In this document: piece after piece, positions 33,294-43,539 of the stretch
How the letters are laid out: the number at the start of each line of letters is the position of its first letter
How positions within the stretch are numbered: the first letter of the stretch is position 1
Source: Clostridium mobile
GTDB taxonomy: Bacteria; Bacillota; Clostridia; Clostridiales; Clostridiaceae
DNA length: 64,000 nt
Assembly (NCBI RefSeq): GCF_018918285.1
Contig: NZ_JAHLQF010000002.1
Span: 62,001 to 126,000, forward strand
Reading direction: 5' to 3'
Notes under the pieces: model-generated
Databases searched by the model: none
What the model saw: the letters and a program-made list of their open reading frames with translations, nothing else
What the model was told of the DNA's origin: nothing
Program-made: the position numbers and the translations under genes

Positions 33294-35207
33294 TTACATT
33301 ACTCGTATTGTATGATATCCTTCGTGTACTGCAGTAAGGATTTTTCTTGGTGATTCTGCATCTCCGATAATAGTTAAATCTTCAACCTTTCCTTCCAATT
33401 CATTCTCTAATTGATTATTTGAATAGTAGCCAGCTGCAATAATAACTGTGTCACATTCAATTATATGTTCTTGTCCATCTTTTGAGTAACTAATTCCGGA
33501 TGGAGTTATTTTTGTTACTTTTGCATTACCTACAACTTCAATGTTTCTTTCTTTAATGATTGTTCTTAATGCTTGATCATTGTTTAGGCAATGTTCTGAA
33601 ATTGCCAAAATATCTTCTAACATTTCCACGATTGTTACTTCCTCAGCAGTTTCCTTCATATATGCTGCAGTTTCACAGCCAACAAGACCACCACCGATTA
33701 CAACGACTTTATTACCTGGTTTTTTAAGTCCTAATAAATAGTCATTTGCAGGAGCAGCTGTTTCAATTCCCTTAATTGGAGGCATAAACGCTTTTGAGCC
33801 AGTAGCTAATACAACCTTGTCATATTTACCAGCTAAAACAGTTTCTGCTGTAGCTTCCTTATTCAATATAATCTTAACTCCAAGTTTTAACACTTGACGT
33901 TCCATATATGTAATCAATCTTAATACGTCATGCTTAAATGTTGGTAGACCTGCCGCCCATAGATTACCACCTAATCGTGAGGACTTTTCCCATATTTCCA
34001 CATCAAATCCACGTTTAGCGGCAGCAATAGCAGCTGACATCCCACCAGGACCACCACCAATAATCAATACAGATTTCTTCACATCATTTTTTTCTGGAAG
34101 TTGATAGTCACCCTCTGCATAGCATAATGGATTTACAGCACAATAATAATGTTTGCCTGAAAAACCTGAAAGCAAGCATTCATTACATCCAATGCAAGGA
34201 GCTATGTCCATTGTATTTCCTGCCTTAACTTTGTTCGCCCAAGCTGGGTCTGCTAACATTTGATGTGCTAATACAATATAATCAGTTTTACCTTCAAGAA
34301 CAGCTTTTTCAGCTTTCTCAGGATCAAACATTTTACCTTGTCCAAGAACTGGTAAAGTTACTGTCTTCTTAACAGCTTCGACAACATCCATTTGATGTTC
34401 TTCTTTTTCATATACTGTAGAGATTGCTTTATGCCAAGCTTCATAGCAACCAACGTCAACATGAAGAGCATCTATATTTGCAGCCTCAAGTATTTTAGCC
34501 ATTGCCAATCCTTCTTCTAATTCACGTCCTCCTTCAACACGATGTACAGGTGTGAATTTAACAAGTATAGGGAATTTTGCACCAACATTTTTTCGAATTG
34601 CTTCAATACATTCTAAAGTAAATCTCATACGATTTTTTAGTTCTCCACCATACTCATCTGTACGATTATTCCATTGCTTTGAATGGAACTGATCTAATAA
34701 ATATCCACCATATGCATGTAATTCTACTGCATCAGCACCAGCCATTTTTGCAAGACTAGCTGAAAAACCTACTTTTTCTACAATGTCGTGAATCTCTTCT
34801 TTTGAAAATGGTTTGCATTTCAAATTTGGGAACCAAAAAGCACTACATTCACTTGCTGAATAAGGTGGAGTAAATGGATCTGTAAATTGTTGACGACCTA
34901 AACCTGGTGAAATTTGTACACATACCTTAGTACCATAATGATGACAACGTTCTATTAACATATTCAAACGTTCAACATGATGAAAATTACTAAGTTCGGT
35001 GCAAGGACGTGGCTCATATTTAGTCGTAACAACGTTTGCACCAGTGATGATAAGACCTGTTCCTCCTTTAGCACGTTCCTCAAAGTAACGAATACCTTCT
35101 GAGCAGTATGAACCATCAGCTTCTCCTGTTGTTCCCATAGGTCCCATAACAACACGATTTTTAAGTTTCATACTCCCAATTTGTGTTTTCTCAAATAATT
35201 TTAACAT
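33294..35207 (-). CDS. Old-yellow-enzyme family Fe-S flavoprotein reductase (2-enoate/2,4-dienoyl-CoA reductase type)
   Basis: This is a 637-residue three-part enzyme. It has an FMN-binding TIM barrel (about 1-340), a cysteine cluster CIGCNEC...YYC (about 342-360) for a 4Fe-4S centre, then FAD (IIGGGPGGMSAA, about 385) and NAD(P) (VVIGGGLVGCETA, about 510) domains. Family members reduce activated C=C bonds, as in BaiCD, FadH and clostridial enoate reductases. The spacing of the cluster is CX2CX2CX11C, one residue shorter than the CX2CX3CX11C of FadH. ATG 35207 follows GAGGAGGG; the upstream extension has no site. The divergent TetR gene is its likely regulator. Confidence 0.88.
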   Translation of the reverse strand: MLKLFEKTQIGSMKLKNRVVMGPMGTTGEADGSYCSEGIRYFEERAKGGTGLIITGANVVTTKYEPRPCTELSNFHHVERLNMLIERCHHYGTKVCVQISPGLGRQQFTDPFTPPYSASECSAFWFPNLKCKPFSKEEIHDIVEKVGFSASLAKMAGADAVELHAYGGYLLDQFHSKQWNNRTDEYGGELKNRMRFTLECIEAIRKNVGAKFPILVKFTPVHRVEGGRELEEGLAMAKILEAANIDALHVDVGCYEAWHKAISTVYEKEEHQMDVVEAVKKTVTLPVLGQGKMFDPEKAEKAVLEGKTDYIVLAHQMLADPAWANKVKAGNTMDIAPCIGCNECLLSGFSGKHYYCAVNPLCYAEGDYQLPEKNDVKKSVLIIGGGPGGMSAAIAAAKRGFDVEIWEKSSRLGGNLWAAGLPTFKHDVLRLITYMERQVLKLGVKIILNKEATAETVLAGKYDKVVLATGSKAFMPPIKGIETAAPANDYLLGLKKPGNKVVVIGGGLVGCETAAYMKETAEEVTIVEMLEDILAISEHCLNNDQALRTIIKERNIEVVGNAKVTKITPSGISYSKDGQEHIIECDTVIIAAGYYSNNQLENELEGKVEDLTIIGDAESPRKILTAVHEGYHTIRVM

Positions 35208-35360
35208 AAAAACCCTCCTCTTACCTAGGTTATAAATTATAGTACCGCAGTAATATAGTATCAATTTGGTAAATAATAGTCAATATGGATTTTTGAGAAA
35301 TAATATGTTACTATATAATTGATTTTGTTCACTATTTATTGAATAAATTCGGAGGAAATT

Positions 35361-35936
35361 ATGACAAAGAAAACTACTAAAGATTTTATAATAGAGACAG
35401 CCAATAAATTATTCCTTGAAAAAGGTTATCAAAACGTTACAGTTGTAGATATCTGCGAAGCATGTGGCATTTCTAAGACTACTTTTTATTATCATCTTAA
35501 ATCAAAGGAAGATATTATTTTACGTTTCTACGATTCATTGACACATAATATAAGCCAGCATCTTATGTCTATTCTTACCATGGATAATTATTGGGAACAA
35601 TTAATGGTATGTTTTGAATCTCTTGTAGCTGAAGCTTATAAATATGGGACTGATTTTTTTAGTCAAATGATGATTAGCAATTTAAAAGAAGACTTTGGAA
35701 GCTATGATTTTAGGGATGAACTAACTAATATTGCCGTAATGATTATTAAAAAAGGTCAGGAATCAGGCCAAATAAGAAATAAAAGTAGTGCGAAAGACTT
35801 ATATAAAGCATCTGCCTACGCATTTTTAGGATATGAAGTGACTTGGTGCATTAAAAAAGGGAAGTTTGATTGGAAACAAGAAATTCGTAAATCATTGGAA
35901 AATATTTATGATGTGGCACCAGAATTTAGGAAGTGA
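35361..35936 (+). CDS. TetR-family regulator
   Basis: This is a 191-residue TetR protein with the N-terminal HTH (ETANKLFLEKGYQNVTVVDI then ACGISKTTFYYHLKSKEDI, residues about 11-50) and a ligand-binding helical domain. It is divergent from the old-yellow-enzyme gene across 153 bp and probably senses that enzyme's substrate. CGGAGG precedes the ATG. Confidence 0.9.
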   Translation: MTKKTTKDFIIETANKLFLEKGYQNVTVVDICEACGISKTTFYYHLKSKEDIILRFYDSLTHNISQHLMSILTMDNYWEQLMVCFESLVAEAYKYGTDFFSQMMISNLKEDFGSYDFRDELTNIAVMIIKKGQESGQIRNKSSAKDLYKASAYAFLGYEVTWCIKKGKFDWKQEIRKSLENIYDVAPEFRK

Positions 35937-35952
35937 TTAAAATTTATTATAG

Positions 35953-35998
35953 CGAGGAGGAAACAACAGCTAATTTTAGTTGTGTTTCCTCGTTTTTT
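35953..35998. terminator. Terminator between TetR and chemoreceptor genes
   Basis: CGAGGAGGAAACAAC pairs with GTTGTGTTTCCTCG, followed by TTTTTT. Confidence 0.88.
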
Positions 35999-36014
35999 CA
36001 TATATGCTTTATAT

Positions 36015-37163
36015 TTATATTCTATTTGCAATTTCATTTAATTCTTCTGATAATGAAGTTATTTTTTCTATAGTAGCACTAACTTCCTGAGTTGCGGCTG
36101 CTTGTTCCTGACTAGATGCTAATGAACTTTGGCTTTTTTGATTTGATTCTTCTACTTTACTTATGATATCATCTGTAAGTTTATTAATTTTAGAAATTGT
36201 AATTTTTGATTGTTCAGATAAATTTCTAATTTCATTTGCAACAACACCAAAACCTTTACCCAAGTCTCCTGCTCTAGCTGCTTCAATAGAAGCATTTAAA
36301 CCTAACATTTTAGTTTGATTAGCTATTTGATGTATGAAATTACTAACCTCATTAATTTGCTCTGATAATTTTGTTATTTCTTTAATATTTTCACTTAATG
36401 CTTGTTCGTTTATATGTATTTCTGATGCTGATGCAGCTAGCTCTTCAACTGTAGCTGCTATATTTGAAAGACTGTTTTTCATGCTATTTGACATATTACG
36501 TAGATTTATTTCAGTTTCTTTTGCTCTAGTTACCATTACAACTCCGGAAGATTCGTTACTCTCTTCATCAAAATACGGTGATACTAATACTCTAATAGGC
36601 TTTCCATACTCAAAACTATCAAAATCAAACCGTTTATTTTTACCAGTTCTTAGACATTCAGCAATATTTGCATCATCTGTTATATCAAAACCTGGACCTA
36701 CTTCTGGTATATCAAATTTTTCAGTTGCATATTTTTGAAGTACTTCCTTTTTATCTGTTATTGTTATGTATGCACCCTCTGTAAACATTTCATTTATAAT
36801 TGGAGCAAAGTATTTAAATGCATTTTCTAAATGATGTATTATTGGAATTATCATATAAAATGTACCAACACTCTCATCCTCATCATTAATAATAGGAATA
36901 GCTGTTATTTTTAATCTAGTTCCATATACCGCTTTAGAAATATTTTCAGTTATAATCTTTTTTTCATGACTAGCCCTTAATATTACATTATTTCTATCTA
37001 CTTTTTTACCAATTTTAAACTCTTCGATGTTGAATGAGTTTGAAGAAATCTGCCAAGTTATATCATCTCCCTCCATAATTCCAAATATCCCTTGATTTAT
37101 TACATGGGTAAGTTGTACTTCGGCTAAATCCTTTATATAATTTAGTGTATTAACATGAATCAT
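36015..37163 (-). CDS. Soluble methyl-accepting chemotaxis-type signalling protein
   Basis: The protein has 382 residues and no membrane segment, so it is a cytoplasmic chemoreceptor. Residues about 1-225 look like two PAS/sensor-like repeats. The signalling hairpin contains the highly conserved tip [32 protein letters not shown] (about 282-313). The signalling part is short, without the long methylation helices of membrane receptors. AGGAGGGAAAG precedes the ATG. It is a lone gene; no che genes are nearby. Confidence 0.87.
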   Translation of the reverse strand: MIHVNTLNYIKDLAEVQLTHVINQGIFGIMEGDDITWQISSNSFNIEEFKIGKKVDRNNVILRASHEKKIITENISKAVYGTRLKITAIPIINDEDESVGTFYMIIPIIHHLENAFKYFAPIINEMFTEGAYITITDKKEVLQKYATEKFDIPEVGPGFDITDDANIAECLRTGKNKRFDFDSFEYGKPIRVLVSPYFDEESNESSGVVMVTRAKETEINLRNMSNSMKNSLSNIAATVEELAASASEIHINEQALSENIKEITKLSEQINEVSNFIHQIANQTKMLGLNASIEAARAGDLGKGFGVVANEIRNLSEQSKITISKINKLTDDIISKVEESNQKSQSSLASSQEQAAATQEVSATIEKITSLSEELNEIANRI

Positions 37164-37326
37164 TATCTTTCCCTCCTGCTAAATAAAAATTATAAAACAT
37201 TATTTTAAAATTATGTTGGTTAATACCATAATTGTTATTATTTCGACAAATGTTTTAGTAATCCTTCTTATTTATTCTAATATTTGTTATATAATCTTTT
37301 TTATATAGAAAATAATTGTTATATGA

Positions 37327-37455
37327 CCAGTTGGCCAGAGTACTTATTATCAATTATTCTTTATTTTTTCTATAAATGCTTTTGTAGCCTTGGATATAGA
37401 ATCAATTTTGGAAGATGCCGCTGAAAAGGTTAAACAAGCAGCTAAAAACTTTTAG
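37327..37455 (+). pseudogene. Possible 3' remnant of a lost gene
   Basis: An open frame of about 43 codons with no start ends in an amphipathic tail, LDIESILEDAAEKVKQAAKNF, then stop. It reads like a C-terminus but is too short to identify. The rest of the 620-bp gap 37164-37783 holds an AAGAAGA/TCTTCTT hairpin (about 37493-37535) and the biotin operator, and nothing else I can name. Confidence 0.35.
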
Positions 37456-37696
37456 CCATTACAATAAAACTGTAATGGTAACAAAGGTAAAAAAGAAGAT
37501 GATTAGGTGATTTTCACGTTAATTGTCTTCTTTTTAATTGTAGAAAATTAAAGTAGTTAGAATAAAACATATTAGGTATAGCATTAAGTTGGTAATATTT
37601 AGTATATGCACGAAAAATTTGATATGTGGCGCATCGTAATATGGTAAATGCGAAAGATTTGTTCAAAAAAAGTGAATGAGGGCATCTGTAAATCTA

Positions 37697-37728
37697 TTGT
37701 CAACTAATCACAATGAATTAGTTGACAA
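37697..37728 (+). promoter_or_regulatory. BirA operator of the biotin operon
   Basis: A perfect 12-bp inverted repeat, TTGTCAACTAAT and ATTAGTTGACAA, is separated by 8 bp. The TTGT-AAC ends and 16-bp inner gap match the BirA box of biotin operons. It lies 55 bp ahead of bioY; biotinyl-AMP-bound BirA should repress the operon. Confidence 0.88.
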
Positions 37729-37783
37729 TAATAAGCCTATTTATTATGATATAGAAAAGTAATGTTATAAAGGGAGTATATTC

Positions 37784-38338
37784 ATGAAAAATACACGTGA
37801 TTTAATTTTAGTAGCTATGTTTGCAGCTCTAACAGCAATAGGAGCATTTATTAAGATACCAATACCCTACATACCTTTTACTCTTCAGTATCTATTTTGT
37901 GCCTTAGCTGGTGTGATTTTAGGTTCAAGACTAGGTGCTTTATCACAAATAGTTTATGTGTCCCTAGGGCTTTTAGGAGTACCTGTATTCACTGAGGGTG
38001 GTGGTTTTGACTACATATTTAAACCTACTTTTGGGTATCTTATAGGATTTATCGTAGCGGCTTATGTCATAGGTAAAATAAGAGAGAACGTTAAGGAATT
38101 AACTTTTACTAAGGCAACACTTATGATGCTTTTGGGGCTATTTTTTGTCTACTTCTTTGGAGTTATATACTTATATATTATCTTTAATTTATATCTAGGG
38201 AAAAATGTTTCTTTTTATTTTGCATTTTTTTATGGTTTTGTAGTTTGTATAGCTGGAGATTTGGTACTAACAATTTTTGGAGCCTATATTTCAGTAAAAA
38301 TTTTACCTACATTAGGTAAATTTGGGTATATTGCTTAA
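37784..38338 (+). CDS. bioY: Biotin transporter substrate-binding component
   Basis: This is a 184-residue S-component of the biotin ECF transporter with six membrane helices. The pattern IPIPYIPFTLQ...AGVILGSRLGALSQ and GLLGVPVFTEGGGFDYIFKPTFGYLIGF is typical of BioY. AAGGGAG precedes the ATG. It is the first gene after the BirA operator, so it is made together with the biosynthetic genes when biotin is scarce. Confidence 0.93.
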   Translation: MKNTRDLILVAMFAALTAIGAFIKIPIPYIPFTLQYLFCALAGVILGSRLGALSQIVYVSLGLLGVPVFTEGGGFDYIFKPTFGYLIGFIVAAYVIGKIRENVKELTFTKATLMMLLGLFFVYFFGVIYLYIIFNLYLGKNVSFYFAFFYGFVVCIAGDLVLTIFGAYISVKILPTLGKFGYIA

Positions 38339-38362
38339 AAACAGAAGAAGGAGAATTATAAC

Positions 38363-39346
38363 ATGAAAGAATTTATTAAAGAGATAGAGAAAAAAATTTT
38401 AGAAAAAGAATGTATTACTTTTGAGGAGGCTATGAAATTATCAAGCATTGAAGCCAAAGAAGATGTAGAGCAATTATGTATTAGCGCTAATAACATACGA
38501 GAATTTTTTTGTGGCAAAGAAATAGACCTTTGTACTATTATGAATGCAAAGTCAGGGCGTTGTTCTGAGGACTGTAAGTTTTGTGCACAATCTGCCTATT
38601 ATAAAACAAATATAGAAGTATATGAGTTGGTTTCAAGTGAAGCTGCTTTAAAGTTGTCAAAGGAAAATGAAAGTGAGGGAGTAAATAGATTTTCTTTAGT
38701 TACAAGTGGTAGAGGAATTAAAGGCAGTGATTTTGAGAAGGTTTTAGATATATATGAAAAGTTAAATAAGGAAGTGAAAATGGATTTATGTGCCTCATTA
38801 GGGATATTAGGATATGGAGAATTCATTAAGCTGAGAGAGAAAGGAATAACTATGTATCATCATAACCTAGAAACTAGTAGGGAGTATTATAAAAATATCT
38901 GTACAACCCATAGTTATGATGAAAGGATAGATACTATAAATGCAGCTAAGAAGGCTGGTATGGATATTTGCTCGGGGGGAATAATTGGTCTTGGAGAAAG
39001 CTTTGAGGAAAGAGTTAAACTAGCTTTTCAACTAAAGAATTTAGCTGTTAAATCTATTCCAGTAAATATACTAAATCCGGTTAATGGAACACCTTTAGAA
39101 AATGCAAAAAGTTTAAGTCAGAAGGAAATACTAAAAACCATTGCAATTTTCAGATTGATAAACCCTGACGCTTTTATAAGACTTGCTGGAGGAAGAAACC
39201 TCATTGATTCTTTTGGAGAAAATTGCTTTAATGCAGGAGCCAATGCTACAATCACAGGAAATTATCTTACAACATCAGGCAATAAAATATGTGATGATAA
39301 GAAAATGATAAGTGAATTAAAGCTGGAGGTCAGGAAAAATGGCTAA
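38363..39346 (+). CDS. bioB: Biotin synthase
   Basis: This is a radical-SAM enzyme of 327 residues that inserts sulfur into dethiobiotin. The SAM 4Fe-4S motif is [11 protein letters not shown] (about residues 68-78), followed by YHHNLETS and the second-cluster Cys/Arg residues, including RLAGGR near residue 275. It ends 8 bp inside bioD. Confidence 0.95.
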   Translation: MKEFIKEIEKKILEKECITFEEAMKLSSIEAKEDVEQLCISANNIREFFCGKEIDLCTIMNAKSGRCSEDCKFCAQSAYYKTNIEVYELVSSEAALKLSKENESEGVNRFSLVTSGRGIKGSDFEKVLDIYEKLNKEVKMDLCASLGILGYGEFIKLREKGITMYHHNLETSREYYKNICTTHSYDERIDTINAAKKAGMDICSGGIIGLGESFEERVKLAFQLKNLAVKSIPVNILNPVNGTPLENAKSLSQKEILKTIAIFRLINPDAFIRLAGGRNLIDSFGENCFNAGANATITGNYLTTSGNKICDDKKMISELKLEVRKNG

Positions 39347-40064
39347 GGGGGTATTTGTAGTTGGAACAGATACTGATGTGGGAAAAACCATTGTAACTGC
39401 TGGACTTATGCATACTTTAAGGAGTAATGGTTATAATGCTACATATTTTAAAGCAGCTTTAAGTGGTGCTTTAGAAATAGGCAATAAGCTTATTCCAGGT
39501 GACACTAAACTTGTAAGTGAAGTGAGTAAATTAGAAGAAGCTTATGAAAACATTACACCATATATTTATAGGGAGGCTGTAAGTCCTCATCTTGCAGCAA
39601 AATTAGAAAATAATCCTATGGATTTAGATATAGTAAAAGACAAATATCTTTATTTAAAGAATAAATATGATTTTATAGTTGCTGAAGGTAGTGGAGGAAT
39701 AATATGTCCATTGATAGATGATGAAAGGGGAGTATATACCATTGGAAATCTTATTAAGGATTTAAATATGAGTGCTATTATCGTTGCAAGGGCTGGAGTT
39801 GGAACAATAAATCATTCAGTGTTGACAGTAAAATATATAGAAAGTTTAGGAATTAAAATTAAAGGTATTATAATAAACAACTATAAAGAAGAGTTGCCTT
39901 ATGATGATAATATTAAAATGATAGAAAAGTTTACTAAAACACCTATTATAGGGAAATTTAAAACCATTGAAAATTTAGAGAATAACAAAATAGAATCTAT
40001 TAGAAGAAATTCTGAAAAGGCTTTTAGAGTTCAGAAGATAATAGAATGTATGGAAGAACTATAA
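39339..40064 (+). CDS. bioD: Dethiobiotin synthetase
   Basis: This protein has 241 residues. The ATP-binding loop [15 protein letters not shown] (about 8-22) and [10 protein letters not shown] (about 116-125) are diagnostic. It closes the ureido ring of dethiobiotin from DAPA, CO2 and ATP. It overlaps bioB by 8 bp, with GGAGGT inside the bioB end. Confidence 0.94.
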   Translation: MAKGVFVVGTDTDVGKTIVTAGLMHTLRSNGYNATYFKAALSGALEIGNKLIPGDTKLVSEVSKLEEAYENITPYIYREAVSPHLAAKLENNPMDLDIVKDKYLYLKNKYDFIVAEGSGGIICPLIDDERGVYTIGNLIKDLNMSAIIVARAGVGTINHSVLTVKYIESLGIKIKGIIINNYKEELPYDDNIKMIEKFTKTPIIGKFKTIENLENNKIESIRRNSEKAFRVQKIIECMEEL

Positions 40065-40083
40065 TAAAGATTGAGGTATGGAT

Positions 40084-41439
40084 ATGAACGAATATGTAAA
40101 AAAGGATTTGAAATATATATGGCATCCTTGTGGACAAATGAAGGATTATGAAGATCTTAATCCAATAGTTATAGAAAAAGGAGAAGGGGTTTGGCTCTAT
40201 GATATTGATGGCAATAAATATTTAGACTGCATATCATCCTGGTGGACAAATACACTGGGACATAGCAATAAGAGAATTAATGAGGCTATAAAAAAGCAGA
40301 TAGATAGTATTGAACATGTTATATTTGCTAATTTCTCAAGCAAACCTGCTATAGAATTAGCCGAGAAGCTGGTAAATATAACACCAGAAAAGCTTACAAA
40401 AGTGTTTTTCTCTGATAATGGGTCCTCGGCGGTAGAAATTGCCCTAAAGATGAGCTTTCATTACAACATGCAAAAGGGAAATACTAAAAAGAAAAGGTTC
40501 GTTACTCTAAGCGATGCATACCATGGAGAAACCTTAGGTGCTTTGTCTGTTTGTGATATTGACCAGTTTAATATGATATACAAACCTCTTCTTTTAGATA
40601 CAATAAGAGTAGAGGGACCAGATTGCTATAGGTGTAAATATGATTGCATTAGAGATAATTGTAGTGCTGAGTGCTTTGAATCTATGGAAAATTGTATAAT
40701 GAAAAATCATGAGGAGATAAGTGCTATAATAGTTGAACCTATGGTTCAGGGAGCTGCAGGCATGAAGATTTACTCACCAGTTTATCTAAGGAAGCTTAGA
40801 GAACTTTGTGATAAATATGAGATACACCTTATTGCAGATGAAATTGCAATGGGATTTGGTAGAACTGGGGAGATGTTTGCTTGTAATCATGCTCAAATAA
40901 GTCCAGACTTTATGTGCCTTTCAAAAGGAATTTCTGCTGGATATATGCCTATGTCGGTAGTTATGACAACAGATGAAATATATGATTGCTTTTATGGGGA
41001 TTATAGTGAGCGAAAATCATTTCTTCATAGTCATACTTATTCAGGTAATGCTATTGGTTGTGCCATTGCTTTAGAGAATCTTAAGATATTTGAAGAAGAT
41101 AATATTGTAGAGAATAGTCGAGAAAAAGGTCAATTAATAAGAAAACTAACATTGGAAAAATCCAAAACTTCAAAACATGTAGGTGAAGTAAGAAGTATAG
41201 GTATGATAACAGCTATTGAAATAGTAAAAGACAAGTGGACAAAAGAAGGCTATCCTTGGCACATGAGAGTAGGGTATGAAATTTATAGAATTGCTCTTAA
41301 AAAAGGATTATTATTAAGACCTATTGGAAATGTACTCTATTTTATTCCTCCATTCATTATTAGCAAAGAGGAAATAAAATTTATGATAAATACCTGCTTT
41401 CAGAGTATAGAAGAATACTTTATAGAGAGTAAACTATAA
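40084..41439 (+). CDS. bioA: Adenosylmethionine-8-amino-7-oxononanoate aminotransferase
   Basis: This is a PLP class III aminotransferase of 451 residues that converts KAPA to DAPA. Visible are SSWWTNTLGHS (substrate site), DNGSSAVEIALKM, YHGET, the PLP-binding Asp in IADEIAMGFGRTG (about 256-268), and the Schiff-base Lys in CLSKGISAGY (about 282-285). ATG 40084 is used because GAGGT lies 6 bp before it; ATG 40078 would overlap it. bioF, bioW, bioC and bioH are absent here. Confidence 0.93.
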   Translation: MNEYVKKDLKYIWHPCGQMKDYEDLNPIVIEKGEGVWLYDIDGNKYLDCISSWWTNTLGHSNKRINEAIKKQIDSIEHVIFANFSSKPAIELAEKLVNITPEKLTKVFFSDNGSSAVEIALKMSFHYNMQKGNTKKKRFVTLSDAYHGETLGALSVCDIDQFNMIYKPLLLDTIRVEGPDCYRCKYDCIRDNCSAECFESMENCIMKNHEEISAIIVEPMVQGAAGMKIYSPVYLRKLRELCDKYEIHLIADEIAMGFGRTGEMFACNHAQISPDFMCLSKGISAGYMPMSVVMTTDEIYDCFYGDYSERKSFLHSHTYSGNAIGCAIALENLKIFEEDNIVENSREKGQLIRKLTLEKSKTSKHVGEVRSIGMITAIEIVKDKWTKEGYPWHMRVGYEIYRIALKKGLLLRPIGNVLYFIPPFIISKEEIKFMINTCFQSIEEYFIESKL

Positions 41440-41532
41440 TAAAGTAAAATTATGACATTATGATAAATATCTCTGTAAATGGTGATATTAAAATATTTGA
41501 CAAGCCATTAAAGCAAATAATAAATATAAAGA

Positions 41533-41582
41533 GAGACACCATTTTGGCGGTATGCTAAATGCTGAAACCAAAAGGGTGTCTC
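41533..41582. terminator. Terminator between bioA and the cytolysin gene
   Basis: GAGACACC (41533-41540) pairs with GGTGTCTC (41575-41582), with additional TTTTGG/CCAAAA pairing inside. It lies 7 bp beyond the stop of the leftward cytolysin gene, with a T-rich run on that strand. Confidence 0.82.
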
Positions 41583-41588
41583 GCTTGA

Positions 41589-43118
41589 CTAATAGCTAAT
41601 ATAAGCTTTTGGGTATAATGTAGTTCCTCCAATTGAAACTTTTATTTCCTTTGATAATGGAACATTATATTCGTCAATAATTGTTCTCCACCATTCCCAT
41701 GCAAGGCCTGTACATTCTCTTGCTAAAATTCTTATATTCTTTGAATTGGCTGGAATTGGTATTATTGTAGAGTAATGAGCTGTTTTGTCTTGATAGTTTC
41801 CTTCCCATGTTTTATGTGATAGTACTTCTTTTCCATTTTCATCATATGAAAATTCATCCCATGATACTTCGAATTGAGCAACATATGCACCAGAATGATC
41901 AAGAAGTATTTTACCTCTAGAGTATTCTCTAGATATAGTTTCAATATAATCTGTTTTGTTATGAACAGCAGCAATTGAATTATCTTTTAGGAAAACACTT
42001 GTATATGAGATTGGGTATGCTGGATTTTTAGGACTAAATTCTGCATTATCTTTAATTATATTTCGTATTTCATTAAAATCCTTTGTGACAATCTTGTTAT
42101 GTTCTTTTGCATCTCCACCTAATACTACAGCAGTAAATGAACTTTCTTCAAAAATATCTTTGTACTGTAGATTAGATTCTACGCTGTTATTCTTGAGTAA
42201 GGCTTTAAAGGCAGCTTGTACATCTTTGCTATTAGAAGTTGTTTCTAATTTTACATAAATTGTTCTGCCATAGGCTACATTTGATACCATAACAGGTGGT
42301 GCTGCATTACATACTCCTTTGCGAGTTAACTCTTCAAAAGTAACGCTATCATCAAAAAGGTCTGATGGATTGTTAGGTAGTTCTGCACTTACGGTATAAA
42401 ATATTTGTTTGTATGCCGCAACCATCACTTTTTTCTCTCCATTTGCTATAGCATTAAAGTCAATTCCAAGTGAATTATCTATAACTTTAGAGTTAACATT
42501 AAGAGCACTTGCTATTTGAGATTTACTATAAACCATAGATTCTGAATACTGTGTTCTTGAAGGTAAAGTGTGTGTTGCTGAATACTTTTCATTCCAAGTA
42601 GATACTAACTCATCTATTGCTCCTGACACGTTACCATATGTTGGATTTTGAACAGTTATTGAATTTTCTTTTTTCATACCTGGTAAATCTATACTAATGT
42701 TTAAAGGTTTTCTCTTGCACATTAGTATAGTAGGTTGATTTTCCACGAAAGCATCGTCTACAAGTTGTAATGCTCCTGGATATGTACGATCAGTCATAGA
42801 ATCGATAATTGAAATATCCACTGGTGAAGTTGTAAGTGATTTTTTATTACGTTCAACCACTATAAATTTTCCATTTGAATTTAAGCCCTCTTTTGGAACA
42901 AAACTTTCTATACTATCACCATTTACTGCTAAAATCTCGTTTCTATCATATTTTAAATTTGCTATGCCAGTATCGATATCATCAGGTTTGTTTGTTTTAC
43001 TGGCTAAATTAGTTGTAGGAGCTTCAGCAAAGTAAGTAAGTGGATATTGAATAATACATAAACTAACAAATAAACATACTATTATTTTTTTTACTTTAAA
43101 ATTCTTCAAAATCTTCAA
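41589..43118 (-). CDS. Cholesterol-dependent cytolysin
   Basis: This is a secreted pore-forming toxin of 509 residues with a signal peptide (about residues 1-31). The canonical undecapeptide [11 protein letters not shown] is at residues 468-478, and the cholesterol-recognition Thr-Leu pair (T500-L501, GGTTLYPK) is intact. Domain 1-3 hallmarks include [22 protein letters not shown] and [18 protein letters not shown]. Family members bind membrane cholesterol and oligomerise into large pores. The start is TTG 43118 after GGGGGAG, so translation may be modest. It is a single gene, next to bioA and a TetR/antiporter pair, with no dedicated secretion genes. Close in plan to tetanolysin and botulinolysin. 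Confidence 0.95.
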   Translation of the reverse strand: MKILKNFKVKKIIVCLFVSLCIIQYPLTYFAEAPTTNLASKTNKPDDIDTGIANLKYDRNEILAVNGDSIESFVPKEGLNSNGKFIVVERNKKSLTTSPVDISIIDSMTDRTYPGALQLVDDAFVENQPTILMCKRKPLNISIDLPGMKKENSITVQNPTYGNVSGAIDELVSTWNEKYSATHTLPSRTQYSESMVYSKSQIASALNVNSKVIDNSLGIDFNAIANGEKKVMVAAYKQIFYTVSAELPNNPSDLFDDSVTFEELTRKGVCNAAPPVMVSNVAYGRTIYVKLETTSNSKDVQAAFKALLKNNSVESNLQYKDIFEESSFTAVVLGGDAKEHNKIVTKDFNEIRNIIKDNAEFSPKNPAYPISYTSVFLKDNSIAAVHNKTDYIETISREYSRGKILLDHSGAYVAQFEVSWDEFSYDENGKEVLSHKTWEGNYQDKTAHYSTIIPIPANSKNIRILARECTGLAWEWWRTIIDEYNVPLSKEIKVSIGGTTLYPKAYISY

Positions 43119-43312
43119 GGAATCTCCCCCTTTCTATATGTAAATTATACCATAATTTGCATATAGAAATCAAATCCACTAAATGAATATTTATCCAATA
43201 GGAATTTATAAGATATCTTTATATTCTCTATTATGCATTATTTATTATATGAATTAATGTAGAGGAAATAAATTTTAATTGAAGAGATTGCAATAAGCAA
43301 TAGCGTTAACAT

Positions 43313-43343
43313 AAAAAATTTGTGGAGATATTGGAGGGAGATA
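43313..43343 (+). pseudogene. Relic of a LysR gene 3' end
   Basis: About 30 bases match the last codons of the LysR gene at 33088-33120 (FVEILEGR stop), with one base missing. No other part of such a gene remains. The rest of the 420-bp gap between the cytolysin and TetR genes holds the TetR promoter and nothing else I can name. Confidence 0.55.
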
Positions 43344-43436
43344 GGAGGTATAATAATTTATAAATTGGATAAATAACTAGTAAAGTAAGATATCTTCATT
43401 AGTTTATTTGTTTACAAAATAGTAATACTTAATTCA

Positions 43437-43516
43437 TTGACTAGGTGGTCTGTTTTAAATATAATAAAATAGACCAGATAGTCTGTTTTGAGTATAACGA
43501 TGCAGATTAGGTGGTC
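43437..43516 (+). promoter_or_regulatory. TetR promoter with three evenly spaced operators
   Basis: TTGACT (43437-43442), 17 bp and TATAAT (43460-43465) form a strong promoter. Three 12-bp sites, GACTAGGTGGTC (43439), GACCAGATAGTC (43472) and GATTAGGTGGTC (43505), begin exactly 33 bp apart. The first overlaps the -35, the second sits at the expected start point and the third lies in the leader. This is a layout for tight TetR autorepression. Confidence 0.78.
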
Positions 43517-43539
43517 AATATTTATTTAGAGGAGGAGAA

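Noticed and set aside
41589..43118. Neurotoxin or other toxin cluster near the cytolysin
   Set aside because: No neurotoxin, NTNH or haemagglutinin gene is present; the cytolysin stands alone.
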